From positions 1,918,001-1,982,000 of the forward strand of contig NZ_AP024745.1 of the NCBI RefSeq assembly GCF_019704555.1: a DNA stretch of 64,000 bases, written 5' to 3'. Both the position numbers and the translations under genes were made by a program. The notes under the pieces were generated by a model. It searched no databases. It worked only from the letters and a program-made list of their open reading frames with translations, and was not told the origin of the DNA. The DNA is from Actinoplanes sp. L3-i22 (lineage in GTDB: Bacteria > Actinomycetota > Actinomycetes > Mycobacteriales > Micromonosporaceae). Shown here piece by piece: positions 63,980 to 64,000 of the stretch. The stretch's first letter is position 1. Each line of letters begins with the position of its first letter.

Positions 63980-64000
63980 TCACTCGAAAAAACGATGCTC

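Overview
The window is a very G+C-rich chromosomal segment from an actinomycete, most like Micromonosporaceae (an Actinoplanes-type organism). Pointers are WhiA, RbpA, the ANTAR response regulator, a CoaE fused to a GrpB-type domain, a mycothiol-dependent-isomerase family protein, DUF308 and SigE-type accessory genes, and many apparently leaderless transcripts (a TANNNT box 6-8 nt before a start codon with no Shine-Dalgarno). The genus is inferred from gene content only. No phage, insertion sequence, CRISPR array or rRNA was found; most of the window is core genome.

Layout. 1-12 kb: end of glutamate synthase (gltB, gltD), pyruvate kinase, thioesterase II, a DUF308 membrane protein, tRNA-Leu(CAA), a PdtaR-like ANTAR regulator and a branched-chain amino-acid ABC operon (livHMGF). 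12-17 kb: a ~395-bp imperfect palindrome, the convergent Liv binding protein and a second amino-acid ABC operon. 17-27 kb: polA, an ArsR regulator, a methyltransferase, rpsA, coaE, uvrB. 27-34 kb: repeat-rich spacers, a monooxygenase-fold protein, a yybP-ykoY riboswitch with terC, typA, a lytic transglycosylase and a divergent L11 paralogue. 34-48 kb is the most accessory part: a ClpP-fold protein without catalytic residues, a GntR regulator, a lectin-tailed Ser/Thr kinase, a two-domain carbohydrate esterase, a hydantoin/allantoin-type transporter with racemase, a SigE-type sigma factor with membrane partner, an MBL hydrolase, an RsgA-like GTPase with a leader peptide, and a multi-pass membrane protein. 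48-64 kb: uvrA, a Rieske lipoprotein, uvrC, rapZ-yvcK-whiA, gap-pgk-tpiA, secG, rbpA, a GNAT, a VOC protein and pgl.

The strongest integrated signal is regulatory. polA, uvrB, uvrA and uvrC, scattered over 36 kb, each carry an upstream element matching the RecA-NDp/PafBC DNA-damage promoter (TTGTCR-N3-N8-TANNNT with identical spacing); three appear to start at or within a base or two of their start codon. The nucleotide-excision genes plus DNA polymerase I therefore look like one LexA-independent damage regulon. The carbon genes form a lower-glycolysis set (gap-pgk-tpiA and pyk) beside the pentose-phosphate gene pgl.

Other points of interest are the L11 paralogue without its proline-rich antibiotic-binding loop, the ClpP-fold pseudoprotease, the LivH permease with an extracytoplasmic domain, the long palindrome at the end of liv, the class-I-shaped tRNA-Leu, and families of short tandem repeats confined to spacers.
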